From Zerene cesonia (Eukaryota > Arthropoda > Insecta > Lepidoptera > Pieridae): a stretch of 64,000 nt of DNA. Made by a program: the position numbers and the translations under genes. The stretch spans positions 4,526,001 through 4,590,000 of the forward strand of contig NC_052125.1 of NCBI RefSeq assembly GCF_012273895.1, in the 5' to 3' direction. This document shows positions 20,981 to 34,500 of this stretch, piece after piece. Numbering within the stretch: the first letter of the stretch is position 1; each line of letters starts with the position of its first letter. The notes below the pieces were generated by a model. That model made no database searches and was not told the origin of the DNA. It was given only the letters and a program-made list of their open reading frames with translations.

Positions 20981-23517
20981 GTAAGACTTATAGAAATATT
21001 TAACCCTGGTGCCTGCTTGTGGCATATGGGATCCTTTCACTCAAACAAAAAGAGCTACGGTTTGGCAAGAAGGGGGGGTTTCCAAATTCCGCCACTTAAT
21101 ATTTCTCATGATTACGGGTATTCTCACATAAACTGATCAAGAACCACTTTTTAGCTCATAGACAGCGTAGGTACGTAACAAAAAAAATTGAATTTAATTG
21201 TCCTATTAGTGTTCCTGCCCGTGTGTTATGTTTTGAATAATTATGTTAAGAATGTGATTTATATCTGTAAATAATTGTGTCTTATATAAAATTTTATAGT
21301 ACCGTCAAACATAGTGCGCCCATGTCACTATTCGCACACACATTGCCTGCGAGAGAACTTCGCTTCTAACTCCAAATGCAACCCGAATGTGCGAGGCTCG
21401 ATTCCCGCGGAATACACGATTCCGCGGTTTGCATTCGACACGCCTTATTTTAATGCATCATATGTTGATGTTAACTTAAAAATCCGCAACCACAATAATT
21501 GCAAAACATCGGAGTTTTTGTGAGTATTCTGAAAAACTTGGATGGTAATTGAAATTGTATTTTTTGGTTCTAATAGCATTAATAGCAAATTTTAATCGAT
21601 AGTAAATTTTACGTGAAGAGTATTAAGACAGAGCAGAAAAAAATAGATTGGTCAAGCGTCGCCCCGATATAACAAAAACACAGGTTCGAATCCAGCCTCA
21701 TCATGATTTTATTCTTTTCCTTATATATCAAATATTTATAAATGCAAAGTTCTTTAAGAGCCAGTTACCAAACCGTTTTTGGGTATATGTGACTATCAAG
21801 ATACAAGCTTGAGCAACTTCTTACTGATAAACGTATTAAGCACAATATTACCTTCGTTTAAGATTATAATCTTTATAACGCATAAACCGCATCTATCAGA
21901 AGTTTAATTAATTATATGTGAATGACACTTTGGTGATTCTATTTATTCATTCATTTAATCATTTATCACTGAAAACAAAATTTTTACAACATTTCGAGAT
22001 ATGAAACCTTAAAAACGTTTTTAACAACGCTCTCAGTGGCATAAAAAACGCCTGGTAATAAAATAATATATAAAGCTTATGGAAATAAAATATATTATGC
22101 GTATGGAACGTAACTAGCTTAATATATTTTTTAGCTATAACATCGAATCAGACACGCTAGTGATAGCCATTGACTGCCCCTTCCTGCAGTTCGAGTCAAC
22201 GAGAACTCTAATCCAACATTATTCCTTACAAGAAGACACCAGTTACAGCTATTTTTATAAAGGAACGTACCGTAAGTGGAAACATAGTTAATCGTTGAAG
22301 ACATGAATAAGAAAGTAAATTAATGTCTTACAATAAAGACCTGACTAAATTTCCGTAGTGATGTGATACACAAGCAAATAAGATGTACCTGCAATTAATA
22401 AAAAAGTGAAAGGTTTTAAACACACAATTATAATATTTGTTTGCTTATTCTGTTATTCATCAAAACGGGTGGACCGATTATAAAGACACATACGTATATC
22501 ACACATATCGTTGTATTAAATACAAGTCTTTTTACTCCTTTTTATTAAAAGAGGTTGTCTAGAATATTCTACATCCCGATGGCAGTAGGAGTAGTAACAG
22601 AAGAGGGCGAGAGGATTACCTAATAAAATTATTACATTACAATTCTTATTCATAAATATACATTTGTTCTGTGTGCCTATTTATTTTCTTCCACTGCATT
22701 ACTAATTGTATTTCCCTGTTCAGCAATGATCCGTGTTACAATGAACATACCTCGAGCCAACGAGATGGACGCGTGTTCAGCCTACGCCTTCGCGGATGTC
22801 ACAGCACTGCCCATTTTCGATATAAACCCTAATGGTAATGTTTTGTAGGATGTGAATTGACGATAATACATTCTGTTTATATTAGTAGTAGTGAAAGTAG
22901 TCATTATTAGTCTTGGGAAGCACCCCACTCTTGTCTTAATGTCACTCTTCAAACATATTTTCCAACTTGATTTCGGCCTACTTGCAAAAACGTGGTTTCT
23001 TATTTATTCATAACTAGGGGTCGCCCCGACTTTACCCGTGGTTTATATATAGCCTATAGCCTTCCTTAATAAATGGGCCATCTGACACTGAAATAATTTT
23101 TCAAATCCGACCAGTAGCTCCCGAGTTTAGCGCGTTCAACCAAACAAACAAATTTCAGCTTTATAATATTAGATTTTAGTAAATAACGATCGGCCCTAGC
23201 TTGGCTTTGGCCCCCCTGGTGCATATATAGCTGATTATCGGTCTACTAAATTAGAATATACCCTGAAGCATATGATACATTTTTGCTGCAGACTGCATTT
23301 TTCATTCAGTAGACTCTAAGGCATCATAAATCGTTTAGCTCACGTATGCGTTAATAACGTGGTTTTTTTTTCCTTTTTAGATGTCAAAACAGCAAACTTC
23401 CTGTCAACAGACTACACGTTACTGAATATTTTCGAAAGAGAAACTTTCTACTTCAGAGCGAAACAACTTATTACTTTGTATATCAATTCGTATATTTGTG
23501 ATTTTGGATGCAATTAA
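20929..23517 (+). CDS. fhx/P25: Fibrohexamerin (P25 silk protein), complete, 5 exons
   Basis: P25 is the glycoprotein chaperone-like subunit that, in the silkworm, joins six fibroin heavy-light chain pairs into the elementary secretion unit; it is made in posterior silk glands and secreted. Exons: 20929-20980, 21300-21519, 22135-22271, 22724-22834, 23381-23517; 657 nt, 218 aa, consistent phases, stop TAA. The family protein is about 220 aa. Residues 1-17 (MLVRLFFVLAVVAVCYA) form a signal peptide. Mature residues show eight cysteines (26, 33, 44, 85, 105, 154, 213, 217), the number known in P25. Family motifs seen: EYTIP, TPYFNASYVD (with an N-glycosylation sequon at Asn69), SEF, CSAYAFAD, LPIFDINPN, YINSYICDFGCN. 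Five exons also fit the silkworm gene. Expected to be silk-gland specific; no promoter was firmly identified. Confidence 0.95.
21300..21519 (+). CDS. fhx/P25: Fibrohexamerin exon 2
   Basis: Residues 18-90; acceptor AATTTTATAG, donor GTGAGT. Carries Cys26, 33, 44 and 85 and the motifs EYTIP and TPYFNASYVD. Confidence 0.95.
22135..22271 (+). CDS. fhx/P25: Fibrohexamerin exon 3
   Basis: Residues 92-136; acceptor TTTTTTAG, donor GTAAGT. Contains DCPFLQFESTRTLIQH, close to the P25 segment DCPWLNFESNRTL. Confidence 0.94.
22724..22834 (+). CDS. fhx/P25: Fibrohexamerin exon 4
   Basis: Residues 138-173; acceptor CCCTGTTCAG, donor GTAATG. Contains MDACSAYAFADV and LPIFDINPN. Confidence 0.94.
23381..23517 (+). 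CDS. fhx/P25: Fibrohexamerin exon 5
   Basis: Residues 175-218 and TAA; acceptor TTCCTTTTTAG. Ends in YINSYICDFGCN, the family C-terminus with the last two cysteines. Confidence 0.95.
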
Positions 23518-23695
23518 TTATATTTTTTCATTTCCCGCCTTAATTGTCAATTGTTTTTTTAATAACCATCGGAATTGAAATAAATGTTTGTTAACTACGT
23601 TTATACTACATTTATGCTTACAAAACCTATTAAAATGTATGTAATACGTAATGTATAATTTTTGGCAGTATTTTATTATTATAAATGTATAGAAA

Positions 23696-23701
23696 AATAA
23701 A
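23696..23701 (+). promoter_or_regulatory. Polyadenylation signal of fibrohexamerin
   Basis: AATAAA 179 nt after the stop codon, in AT-rich sequence. It is the first canonical signal downstream of the gene. Confidence 0.65.
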
Positions 23702-26700
23702 GTATATTTCATGTATGCATCTACTTACTTACCTATTTTGCTGCTCTGTGTTATACCGCAAGTTTTTTTAACGACAAAATATAATTGTAAATTTTCATCA
23801 TCAGTCGGTCAACCAAATAAAAGTTATGAGGTAACACAGAATAACAGTCGAATTGAGAACCTCCTCCTTGTTTTGAAGTCGGTTAAAATAAAACTTCACA
23901 CCATTGATTTCATCAATTTAATATAAATTCATCACAATATTAAGAACACTATGCGTATGGGACTGACAAGGCAAAGCTATTATAGCAATACTTTAGATAT
24001 GAAAAAATAACTATTTTACAATAATTATATGGCAACATCGTATCAGATGTGTCAAATACAAATTGCACTTCCGAAATACAAAAACACACGGCAAATACAA
24101 AGATCAAACAATACAATACAACACAACAAAAAAGTTGTTATTAATAAAACAATTTCATTTTAAAACAATATCAAGTATTTCATACTTTTCACATTTGACA
24201 ACAAAAATATTGTACTTATGTTTAAAAAATATACGTATTTCATTATTTAAAGTTTATTGTTTTTTGTATAATATGACACATCTGAGATATTCACACAATA
24301 CTCTCTATCAATATAATTTATTTCATGTGTTACCTTAATAATACACACTCGAGATATAAACCAAGACTATATGATATTTCTTTTCATATATAATTTCCAA
24401 TATAATATTTCATTTAATCTGCAAGGCGTGCCACAGCCGCAAAAATTATTACATACTATATGAGAGATTACTGTACAAAAAATTAGGTAATCGGGCAGGA
24501 AGTGAGAGCTTGGATATTTGCCAAACTTCTGTCTTACAGAATTCTATTCTTCTCTTCCCAGAGCTCATGCTAAATTTTTTTGAACAGACATTTAATCAAA
24601 TTTAAGGAAACGATTTGACAAAATTGTGTATTATTGATATTATTATGCATATTTGGCGATTCAAAAGCGTTTCTGTAGCCAGTCTTATTAAATGAACAAA
24701 TGATTTGAGTTTTAATCGCACATATATATCTATTTTACAGTTTGTTCAAGAACAATACCCAACTATCGTAAAATATGCAATTGATCAAACACTGTAAGGT
24801 CATATGATGTTTGATAAATTATTCAAACAACATAAATGTATAACATACAGGCGTCATTTACGTTGTAATTTAAACGTCTGTTAAAAACCTGATAGTGATT
24901 TTGTATAGATTTTTATTATAATTACAATATCAAACATTGCAAATAGACCTGTGTGATGTGTATATATTTGATGGGATAATGATTTTATAAAAATTACCGT
25001 TTTTAGTATCTAGACTTTCGCAAATTTTTATAAAAGGCTTATTATATTACTAGCTTCTTCAAAAATTTTAAAGTCATCGAAACTAAAGAAATACAAGTCG
25101 CCAAAAAATGATTACAATTCAACAGTTGCCTGAATGCATTAAATCTTCAGCCGTTCTCGAGTTCAAGTAATGCAACTAAAACAACCTTCTATGTATATTG
25201 TTTATAAACTACATATGAAATCGCGTTGGTTATAATAAACTTTATTAAAAAAGACTACATCCTTAAAAAAATGGCATGAGCTCGATTCAACTCTTAATCA
25301 ACAGCGCAAACATTTTTATTATTGTCTATTTCGTATTGAATTTACAATATTTATGTGATCCACTACAATAACAAGGACACATTATAATGTTCAGGTCCCA
25401 TTACGGAAATTGATTCCTAATCTAATAGATTTTATAAATTGCTTCACCCATCGATTTACAATACTTGATTATGCTACACAACCAAACGAAATACAAACAA
25501 ATCTTTAAGTTTATGTCTTTATTTAGTCACTACACATACATATTATTCGAGGATATAAATAGAACATAAGAGATATAATGTAAGTATTTAATTGAGGGTA
25601 CATGTACTATAAATATTGTAGGTTTCTTAATTAATTTAGAAATATCGTATGGAAAAATACTGTAAGTCAACTACTATTTCCTTTTGTTAAATTGTGGATA
25701 CATTTAAAACTCAAAGCCTTTTGTTAACACAACAACAACTTTGTGGTTTATCTTGACATTATTTAATAGTACACACTACACACCACACATACAAAGTGCC
25801 TCGCCGATAGCGTACTGTAACTTATAGTTTTTCACAGGTTGATTACGTAAAAAAAACTGATAAATCTTCGACACTTTTTTCTATTAGATGAATTCTTAAA
25901 ACTCTATGTGTACACCCCTGACTGGCCACCCACCCACCTTTGCCATCTGCACACACGCTTACGTTTAAGAATATGTTTTCATAGACACAATGCCCACATT
26001 AGCGGAGCGGTATATGCCGGCTGCACACTTCTGAGCGGGTGGTATAAGTATTTACAACCGGCGGGACACCCTGTATATTATGAATTGCTCGTCTGACTAC
26101 AAAATTTAAACACATTCCTACAGTCGGTTACAAAATTGTGATGTCGTTTACATAAATCACTTCGACACCTTCAAGATTGTAAAATATCATGTACCTTCAT
26201 TTGCACATAATAAAACCTAAATTATATAGAGTAATATAAAATTGTCAAACGCAATTTAAAAAGGAAGACAAACGTAATAAAAAGAATAAATGATAATGTA
26301 TGTGCCGGTTTTTTTTCTAGCGACAACCTCTATTAAATATATTTTATATGAAAGAGATTCTGTATTGGGTTATAATTCTTTGTGCTATGAATCCCACTCT
26401 ATAAGAGCGTGAAAATCGGGCCCATTTGTTGTAAAAAAACCTGAGCATTTATAGCTTTAAAAATGAGATATGTTGAAAAATCTACCGTTATTCATAGTCA
26501 GACTTGTTATTAAAGCAAAGGTTGTTAATTGTAATACTGTCCAATTGTTGTATGATAAAATATGATTATATTTTATTAACTAAAATATAAATTTTCAGGA
26601 AAAATAATGACTTGATTATATTAAAAATTTTATAACTAGCATTAAAACTCAATAAAACTGTAAAATATAATAATTGACTAAATATAATAATTGTAGCAAA

Positions 26701-27197
26701 AAATACATCGAGGCATTTTGCTTAAAATTAAACGATTGTTTGATTGAGCATTCAAATTGTAAAATATAAAAAAATGTAACAATTAGTCTTATCAAGATTT
26801 CTACTAAAAATATACAAAAATGAGATTATAATATGGTCCCACAACTAAAATACAAAAATACAACATTTGTATTGTGACTATATTTGTATTTTGTATTTGT
26901 ATTCGATTGTTGTAACGTCTGTTTACATTTCACAACCTGGTGTGTAAAAATTTTAAAATTGTATAAAACAAGATTTTCTTTTTACAAATTGCGCCAAGCG
27001 AATATTAACATACAACATTGCGAATATCAATGTAAGATAAAAATTGTTTAATAAGATATATGAATACTATCCTAGACCTTTTAAATAATACACAGTAATT
27101 TTATTATTTGAGACATCATAGAGAGTTCTATAACCGTAAAATCTCTTATTTCAAAGTCTTGGAGTGCATTGAATAAAAATATAGTTTGAATAAACAC
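23702..27197. other. AT-rich intergenic region, nothing coding seen
   Basis: Few recognisable transposons and no ORF with spliced-gene character. It lies between convergent genes and could partly be 3' UTR of the minus-strand transcript ending near 27100. Confidence 0.5.
27100..27105 (-). promoter_or_regulatory. Candidate polyadenylation signal, minus strand
   Basis: Reads AATAAA on the minus strand, 93 nt beyond the putative stop codon at 27198. Confidence 0.35.
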
Positions 27198-27307
27198 TTA
27201 TATACCTGGCAATGTACATAAACAGACGTTTTCCTTTAGCATTGCTTGCTCACGAACAATCGAAGGTACTTGTAAATAATGTATATCCTTCCTTGCCGAC
27301 TTTTCAT
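27198..27307 (-). CDS. Candidate terminal coding exon of a minus-strand gene (perhaps the GT31 gene)
   Basis: On the minus strand a strong acceptor (TTTCTCCGCCTTTACAG) precedes an open segment that continues the 25-nt microexon at 30149-30173 in phase (split Asp codon). It ends at TAA with peptide EKSARKDIHYLQVPSIVREQ and 15 more residues (AMLKENVCLCTLPGI). A minus-strand AATAAA follows at 27105-27100. The other joined frame also stays open but stops sooner. No domain is recognised. It lies downstream of the GT31 exons on the same strand, so it may be that gene's end or a separate gene interrupted by the gap. Confidence 0.4.
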
Positions 27308-30148
27308 CTGTAAAGGCGGAGAAAAAATAATTGAAATAAAAAAAAATAATTACCGGAAATTACGTTTGACAATTTTAAATTAGTTACATGCAGATTTATT
27401 GAGGTATTAAATAGTGGAAACGTTTCGTTTTAACGGATATAAAATTTCGAGTTATGTTTTCACTAATTATTTTATTAACAATCGTACAGCTCATAACCGA
27501 TATATATCTTCATAAACGTGTCGATAATCATCCAATTGCCTAGACTATATCTATTAATTATTGCAGCACTAAATATTTTAAGTTTATTTGAAATATAATG
27601 ATGAGTCTAAATTGGCAAATAAACTTTTTACACGGAAACGTACCGAGTGAATACGCGGCATTCAGCTAGCTACAAAATGAATCAATACCTCGAAATGTCA
27701 TACATTGTTTGAAGAGCCGTAAACAATACAACTTAGTTGCAAAACCCATCAAAGAAAAAAATTATCATTTATCAGAATAGTCACATCGAACTCACGATGA
27801 TTTATGACACGTTTATGAAGCGCTTTGATAAATATCTACATTTTCAAGGCACCCATTACTCCCTTGTCCTTAGTGGAAGGAAATGATATCACACCACCTT
27901 ACAGCTAATAGCCCAAACGGGGGACGCAAGCCAATCTGAGATAATTACACTCAATTTAATATATGTTTTATTATGAGCCTAATATGGATAACAAAATAAA
28001 CAATTGGTTAATACGAGTTTATTTTGTATTTGAATATTTAATTCAAGCAGATCTATGTCCTTGTAGTTTTAGTCATTGTAGTTTTTAACGAATATAATGA
28101 TCAGATTACACAACTTATGATCTAGCAAATAAATAATTTTATTCAATTAATCGCCAACTTCGAAGAGAGTTGTCAACTGTGTTATCCAATTTCATCATCA
28201 AATGTAGAAGGATTAAATTTTTTCGTATGTAAATTTCTCAGATTCGTCTACGCCAGCCGTTTAACCATTTACCTACGGCATAAGTCGACGGGATTGAGTC
28301 GTATTTAACTACTTATTATACTACATTACACTACCAAAAATGTATTCACGTACCTCTGATATACTTTTAGCGAATCAGATATATAATTAGATTTATACGT
28401 TTTAATCTGTGTCTATCGTCATTAAGCTAAACAGAATTAGTGTAGTCTTTTGTATGACTTCATAAGAATATTTGCAAATAGTTGAAGTTTAAATGGAAAA
28501 ACTATAATAATTTAAAAAACACTTCGTTGCTTTGTTCGGAACTATTTGTGAAATCGTTTATGTTCTATTTGGGGCCAGTTTCACGACTCCCTGACATAGT
28601 CGCCGATAGCCTATTCAACACATCTTGACGCTTATTTTCACACGTTGTCTGCCATCTTAACAGACAGATAAGATAACAGCCAGCAGATCATATTCAGGAG
28701 TTGTGAAACTAACTTTTATACTACGTTTTCTATGAAACAACAGTTGTATTTTTATGTAAGAGTTCTTTGGTCGCATTAATGGAAGAAAATGCATGCCATC
28801 CACCACCTTATAAAGACTTGAAATTATAACACCCAAAATCTAAAATACACACCGATTTAAATGTTTTTTTTTTGTAGGTGTTTTTTGAATATTATTTCTT
28901 TTCTTACAAAATATTACAAATGGCGAGAGTTCTTATGTACGTACACGGTGAACATACATTTATTAATTATTATTTTATTACCGTAGTAATCTATCTAATG
29001 ATAATACTACTAGATTGGCCAAATGTTTTCGAGTTTTAACCACATAAATATATACATATACTGTTAATATTATTATTTTAAAATCATACGTATGATTCTT
29101 ACGTCTATAATTATAAAAAAAACATATTAATATATCTTAATAATATCCAATCCAGCACATATAAAATACACACAATAATTGTAATAAACAAACAATGTAA
29201 TACAAATAAAAAATACATCCAAATACAAACACCACAATGCAATACAAAACTTTGTACTTATATGTAAAGGCTACAGCAAATAAGACTATAGTAAATTTTC
29301 ACAACAGATTCAGTAAAATAATCATCATTTAATGTTTGTTCGAAACGAAATTCGGGAGATCTTAGAATAATAAAAGAGTAAAAACAAAAATCGACTTTAA
29401 GCCGACACGAGAGATTCTATAATCGTATAAATATATAATTATAATACATATCACAATGATTCTTATAATTTATAAACGCCATATCAATTCTAAACTAACA
29501 CACCTATCACCCTTACAAGCTTGAAGTGAGCTTGGAAATTGAATGGTTTTAAAACACGATTTTTTTTAATTAATCACTATTCAGCCGCTCATCATAGATT
29601 TATTCGCATTATATTTATACTAAAATCACGTTGAGACATACTGATGCATTTCAAAAATATTTCATTTTTTCGATAGTTACCTAGTTTCCTGTGAGATTCC
29701 TCCAAAGCGAAAGAGTCTATAGTCCGTAATATATTAACCATTTTCATACTTCAATTGATCGTTAATTTTTTTAATACATCAGTTTATTTGACAAAAAAAA
29801 AACAGTTATAAAACGAGTTTAAAAATCGATATAACTACGTATCTAGTATGATAATCTTGTAAGTAAATATCGTATATGAAATGAGAATTCAAATTGATCG
29901 CTGTAACAATATTTGTTCGATTGTTTATACCATACGATATCGTCACGTATACGTGATACAATGTTACGATACGATATCGTGTCGTGTCGTGTCGTGTCAA
30001 GTCGTATCGTGTACAGATTAATGCCCTGAGATTCAACGTTCACACCGGCTCGGCAAGAATCGGCAAGAAAACAGTGCTAAATGAATTTCAAGCTTATTTT
30101 CGCTAGTTTTTTCGTAGACTGCTTTGGTTTCATACGATCCTTCCTCAC
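27308..30148. other. AT-rich DNA, putative intron of the minus-strand gene
   Basis: No gene or clear transposon was recognised. It includes ATACAAA-rich stretches near 29200 and a GTGTC-type short repeat at 29940-30012. Confidence 0.4.
29940..30012. repeat. GTGTC short tandem repeat
   Basis: GTGTCGTGTCGTGTCGTGTC preceded by CGATACGATATC; low-complexity. Confidence 0.8.
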
Positions 30149-30173
30149 CTGTGTTAGCCGCTTTCGCTCGCAT
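30149..30173 (-). CDS. Candidate 25-nt microexon
   Basis: On the minus strand, a long pyrimidine tract ending TTCTTTTTTACAG, then 25 nt (peptide MRAKAANT plus one base), then an excellent donor CAG/GTGAGG. Phase fits the candidate terminal exon at 27198-27307. Which gene it belongs to is hidden by the gap at 30530-31529. Confidence 0.42.
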
Positions 30174-30529
30174 CTGTAAAAAAGAATAAGAACACGTTTT
30201 TTTTTTTCTACAAAAAAGGCCCCACATAGCAGGCAGGCAGGCAGACAGACAAAGAATCGTCAAAACTGGTTCACTTAATTGTAAGTTGTGAGGTAATAAA
30301 CACACAACACAGTAGAGTCGAATTTTGAACCACATGCTTTTTGTAGTTGGTCAAAAATGATCACACTAATCAGTTAAAACAGTCAAACATCCAATAAAAG
30401 TCAAACATCAAATAAAAAAAACAAAACAAGAAAATACGCTTTAATGATAGAATAAACCTAATAATTTACAGAATAAACGTTGGGAAATAATTTTATCCTG
30501 GCGATCTTAATCAAGATAATAACATGAAT

Positions 30530-31529
30530 NNNNNNNNNNNNNNNNNNNNNNNNNNNNNNNNNNNNNNNNNNNNNNNNNNNNNNNNNNNNNNNNNNNNNNN
30601 NNNNNNNNNNNNNNNNNNNNNNNNNNNNNNNNNNNNNNNNNNNNNNNNNNNNNNNNNNNNNNNNNNNNNNNNNNNNNNNNNNNNNNNNNNNNNNNNNNNN
30701 NNNNNNNNNNNNNNNNNNNNNNNNNNNNNNNNNNNNNNNNNNNNNNNNNNNNNNNNNNNNNNNNNNNNNNNNNNNNNNNNNNNNNNNNNNNNNNNNNNNN
30801 NNNNNNNNNNNNNNNNNNNNNNNNNNNNNNNNNNNNNNNNNNNNNNNNNNNNNNNNNNNNNNNNNNNNNNNNNNNNNNNNNNNNNNNNNNNNNNNNNNNN
30901 NNNNNNNNNNNNNNNNNNNNNNNNNNNNNNNNNNNNNNNNNNNNNNNNNNNNNNNNNNNNNNNNNNNNNNNNNNNNNNNNNNNNNNNNNNNNNNNNNNNN
31001 NNNNNNNNNNNNNNNNNNNNNNNNNNNNNNNNNNNNNNNNNNNNNNNNNNNNNNNNNNNNNNNNNNNNNNNNNNNNNNNNNNNNNNNNNNNNNNNNNNNN
31101 NNNNNNNNNNNNNNNNNNNNNNNNNNNNNNNNNNNNNNNNNNNNNNNNNNNNNNNNNNNNNNNNNNNNNNNNNNNNNNNNNNNNNNNNNNNNNNNNNNNN
31201 NNNNNNNNNNNNNNNNNNNNNNNNNNNNNNNNNNNNNNNNNNNNNNNNNNNNNNNNNNNNNNNNNNNNNNNNNNNNNNNNNNNNNNNNNNNNNNNNNNNN
31301 NNNNNNNNNNNNNNNNNNNNNNNNNNNNNNNNNNNNNNNNNNNNNNNNNNNNNNNNNNNNNNNNNNNNNNNNNNNNNNNNNNNNNNNNNNNNNNNNNNNN
31401 NNNNNNNNNNNNNNNNNNNNNNNNNNNNNNNNNNNNNNNNNNNNNNNNNNNNNNNNNNNNNNNNNNNNNNNNNNNNNNNNNNNNNNNNNNNNNNNNNNNN
31501 NNNNNNNNNNNNNNNNNNNNNNNNNNNNN
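30530..31529. other. Assembly gap, 1000 N
   Basis: Exactly 1000 N. It interrupts the sixth GT31 exon; the C-terminal part of the catalytic domain is presumably inside. Confidence 0.99.
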
Positions 31530-31577
31530 CCTCGTCGCGCGGCACCACGCGCGGCGAGGCGCGCGCGGCGCATATGC
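31530..31577 (-). CDS. GT31 exon 6, partial (cut by gap)
   Basis: Completes EDIYITG with the split Gly codon and continues ICAARASPRVVPRDE into the gap. Acceptor TGCCGGCAG. Confidence 0.8.
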
Positions 31578-34500
31578 CTGCCGGATCGAGGGCATTTTAT
31601 CTAGCCACACTTTTGCATTTCTGTGTTTTTGTACTTTTGTGTATTTTTGTATATCTATGTTTTCGTACTTTTGTATTGCTATGTTTTTGTATGATTGTAA
31701 TGTCAAAAGCCACTGGATAGATTTGAAAAATTAAATTATTTCACCATTAAAAAGCTGCAACAACACTGAGCAACATATGCTTTATATGTACCACGGACGA
31801 ACAGCTAGTCTATCATAAGACCATGAAAAAACCGTTTCTTAATTTTCGTTACCGTGAACAAGGAGTTCTTTTAAGATTTTAATCCTCTATCGATTTTTTT
31901 TTTAGGAAAAAAAATGATTTGAAACAAAAAATGATATGATGACATCATAGACCCGATACATAAATAAAAATTGTACAGTCTCAGGGGACAGGTGACAGGT
32001 GTCTGATCGAAATAATGACATGTTATAAACAAAACCCAGCAGCAACAGTTGCGACAGCCATTTTTCTCAAGAAAGTAACATTAAAACTGACAGACCCACC
32101 AACCAACCAACATACAACTCAATCCATTTCTAGAGGCGTAAGGTCTGCAATGGACCTTAAGCCTCTCTAAATGTTCATGGGCGGTGGTAGCGCTTACCAT
32201 CAGGCGTCCCACCAGCTCCATTGCCGACTGTGACATAAAAAAAAAAAAAAAAAAATCATCACTCTCACTCACCAGTAATATAGATGTCCTCCAGGTGGAA
32301 GTAGCTGGTCCGCAGCGCGGCGCGGTACAGCGCGAGCGCGGCCGGCGCCGAGAACACGTACCCCGTACCGGACAGGTACCGCGGGTACACGCTGCCGCCG
32401 TACATGTAACGGGGGCTGTACCTGCGGGGGAGAGGAGGGGGGGGTTAGTGTTTCATTCACTTGACACAATAATAACTATTTTATACAACAAAATAAACAA
32501 ATTGTAAGAACTAGGCCAAATTTAAACGGCACCCTCTTACACATAAAAAAACATTCATCAAATTCGATGATTCTTATATGATGGCTCTCGACTGGGTGAA
32601 AGCTCTGAGGTATTAAAGTAAACTAAAAATTTATCGAATCGCTAATTACCTCAGCCCCTCCTTTGCCCCTCCCTTAGAAGTCGGTCGCAACGGCACGAAG
32701 GAGCCAGCTTGCACCGGGGAAGTACCACACGCACAGAAAACCGGCGTGAAATAGTAGTATGCTAGTGAGTGGGAGAGCCGGAGGCCCGCCCCCTTTTTTC
32801 ATCCTTACCAGTGCATTCCTTCTTTCCAGTCGTCCATCCTTTCCTTATCCCTTACGCACTAAAAAGCGAGCAACGCATTCGCATACGCACTACATCCGCT
32901 CTGTCCATGGGCGCTGGTAATCGCTTAACATCGGGCGAACCATCACCTCAGTTACCCGCTCTCCCAAAAGAAAAAAGCAGAATATCTCACCATTTATTAC
33001 TCGTGTCCAGGACGGGTCTCGCCCCGCAGATGAGATCGCCGATCAGTAGGTACTCCTTCTCCCCGCGTCCGCTCCCGTCGTGTATCTTCGATCGGTTTCG
33101 TAAATTACTTATTAAATTTGGCACATTTATATACATATCATCGTCCGTTTTCAGGATGTAGCGGACTGAAAAAAATTGATATAAATCCGATAAAATGAGC
33201 ATTTGATGAGAAATTTTTAAAGAATTGAAACAAATTTATCACGAGCCGGGATTCGAATCCACGTCTTTTTGCTTAATCGTAGCGGAGCCTAGGCTCTCGG
33301 CCGCTTTCTTCCAACATCTACTTTTCGTACCCCTAAATGATAAGAGTAAGACAGAACAGCGTTTGCCGAGTCAGGTAGCATGTCAATAAATGGCGTGTTT
33401 TAACAAGTCGATTTATACAAATACGTTTATCAAAAGCCCCAAATTATAATTCTTCGAAATCACAACTAATTCAAGATTGTTCGAGAGTTTACATGTCCGA
33501 GGAAGAAAAATGCCAGCGAAACTATCATGCAGATCATCTCAGAGAAAATTATGTAGAAGAAATAAGTACTTTTTTATAATCCTGCGTTAATAGTGCTAGT
33601 GAATAGAAAACGAATGTTTGCCTATATCTAGTTAAATTTATTTATGAATTGACATAAAGAAATGAAACGAACCAAACGTTTAATGTAATTTCGTCTTACA
33701 CAGGGAGGGACAACATTTCTACTGTCTACATCAGCTAATTAAGAATAAAGTATAGTTATATGACACTCACCACTTTCATTACAATTATTCGTAACCCATT
33801 TCAGCATCATTATTGATTTTAAAGTTAAATTATTATAAGAATCAATAAATCCCTCTTGGATTACATCACCATATTTTTCTACCTCCTCGTCTATTTTATC
33901 CTGGATATCACTACTATTATCACTAGATGGCAACCCCAATAAAAACACAACTTTGTAATCGGGCACAGTGTTGCCAGTGTCTTCTTCAAGTATCTCCTCT
34001 TTCGGGAAATCTTTCACGTTCTTCAACATCGCAATGACTTTGTCCAAATCGATATCATCCTCATAGCCTTTCGGTGGTATTTTCATTATATTAGATTCAT
34101 AATCGTAATCCACATCGTCATTTTCACCCAATTCTTTGTTCATATCGAATTCTGGCAACATTTTCTCATCGCTCTCGTCTTCGAAGCGTTTCTCAACTGG
34201 TCCATCGGTGACTATATTATCTTTCAATGCCTTCGCCAATTCCGGCAGTAGCTGGCCAAAGCTGGCGATGCCGCGTTTCTTTCTATCGACCGTATTATTA
34301 GATTCACTGTACAAATCGTATGTGTAATTGTAGTTTTTGTATTTCTCGCGAGCGGCGTGGAAAATCTTCGACGAATTCAGATAGTTCCTGTAATTCCCCC
34401 AGGTTTCTCGTATCGCATTGCGCCTATCGAAATGTATCGTGGACGAGCACACAACAACGAGAAGGAAGAGATTGTTTTTTTTATTTCTACTGCTCTTGGG

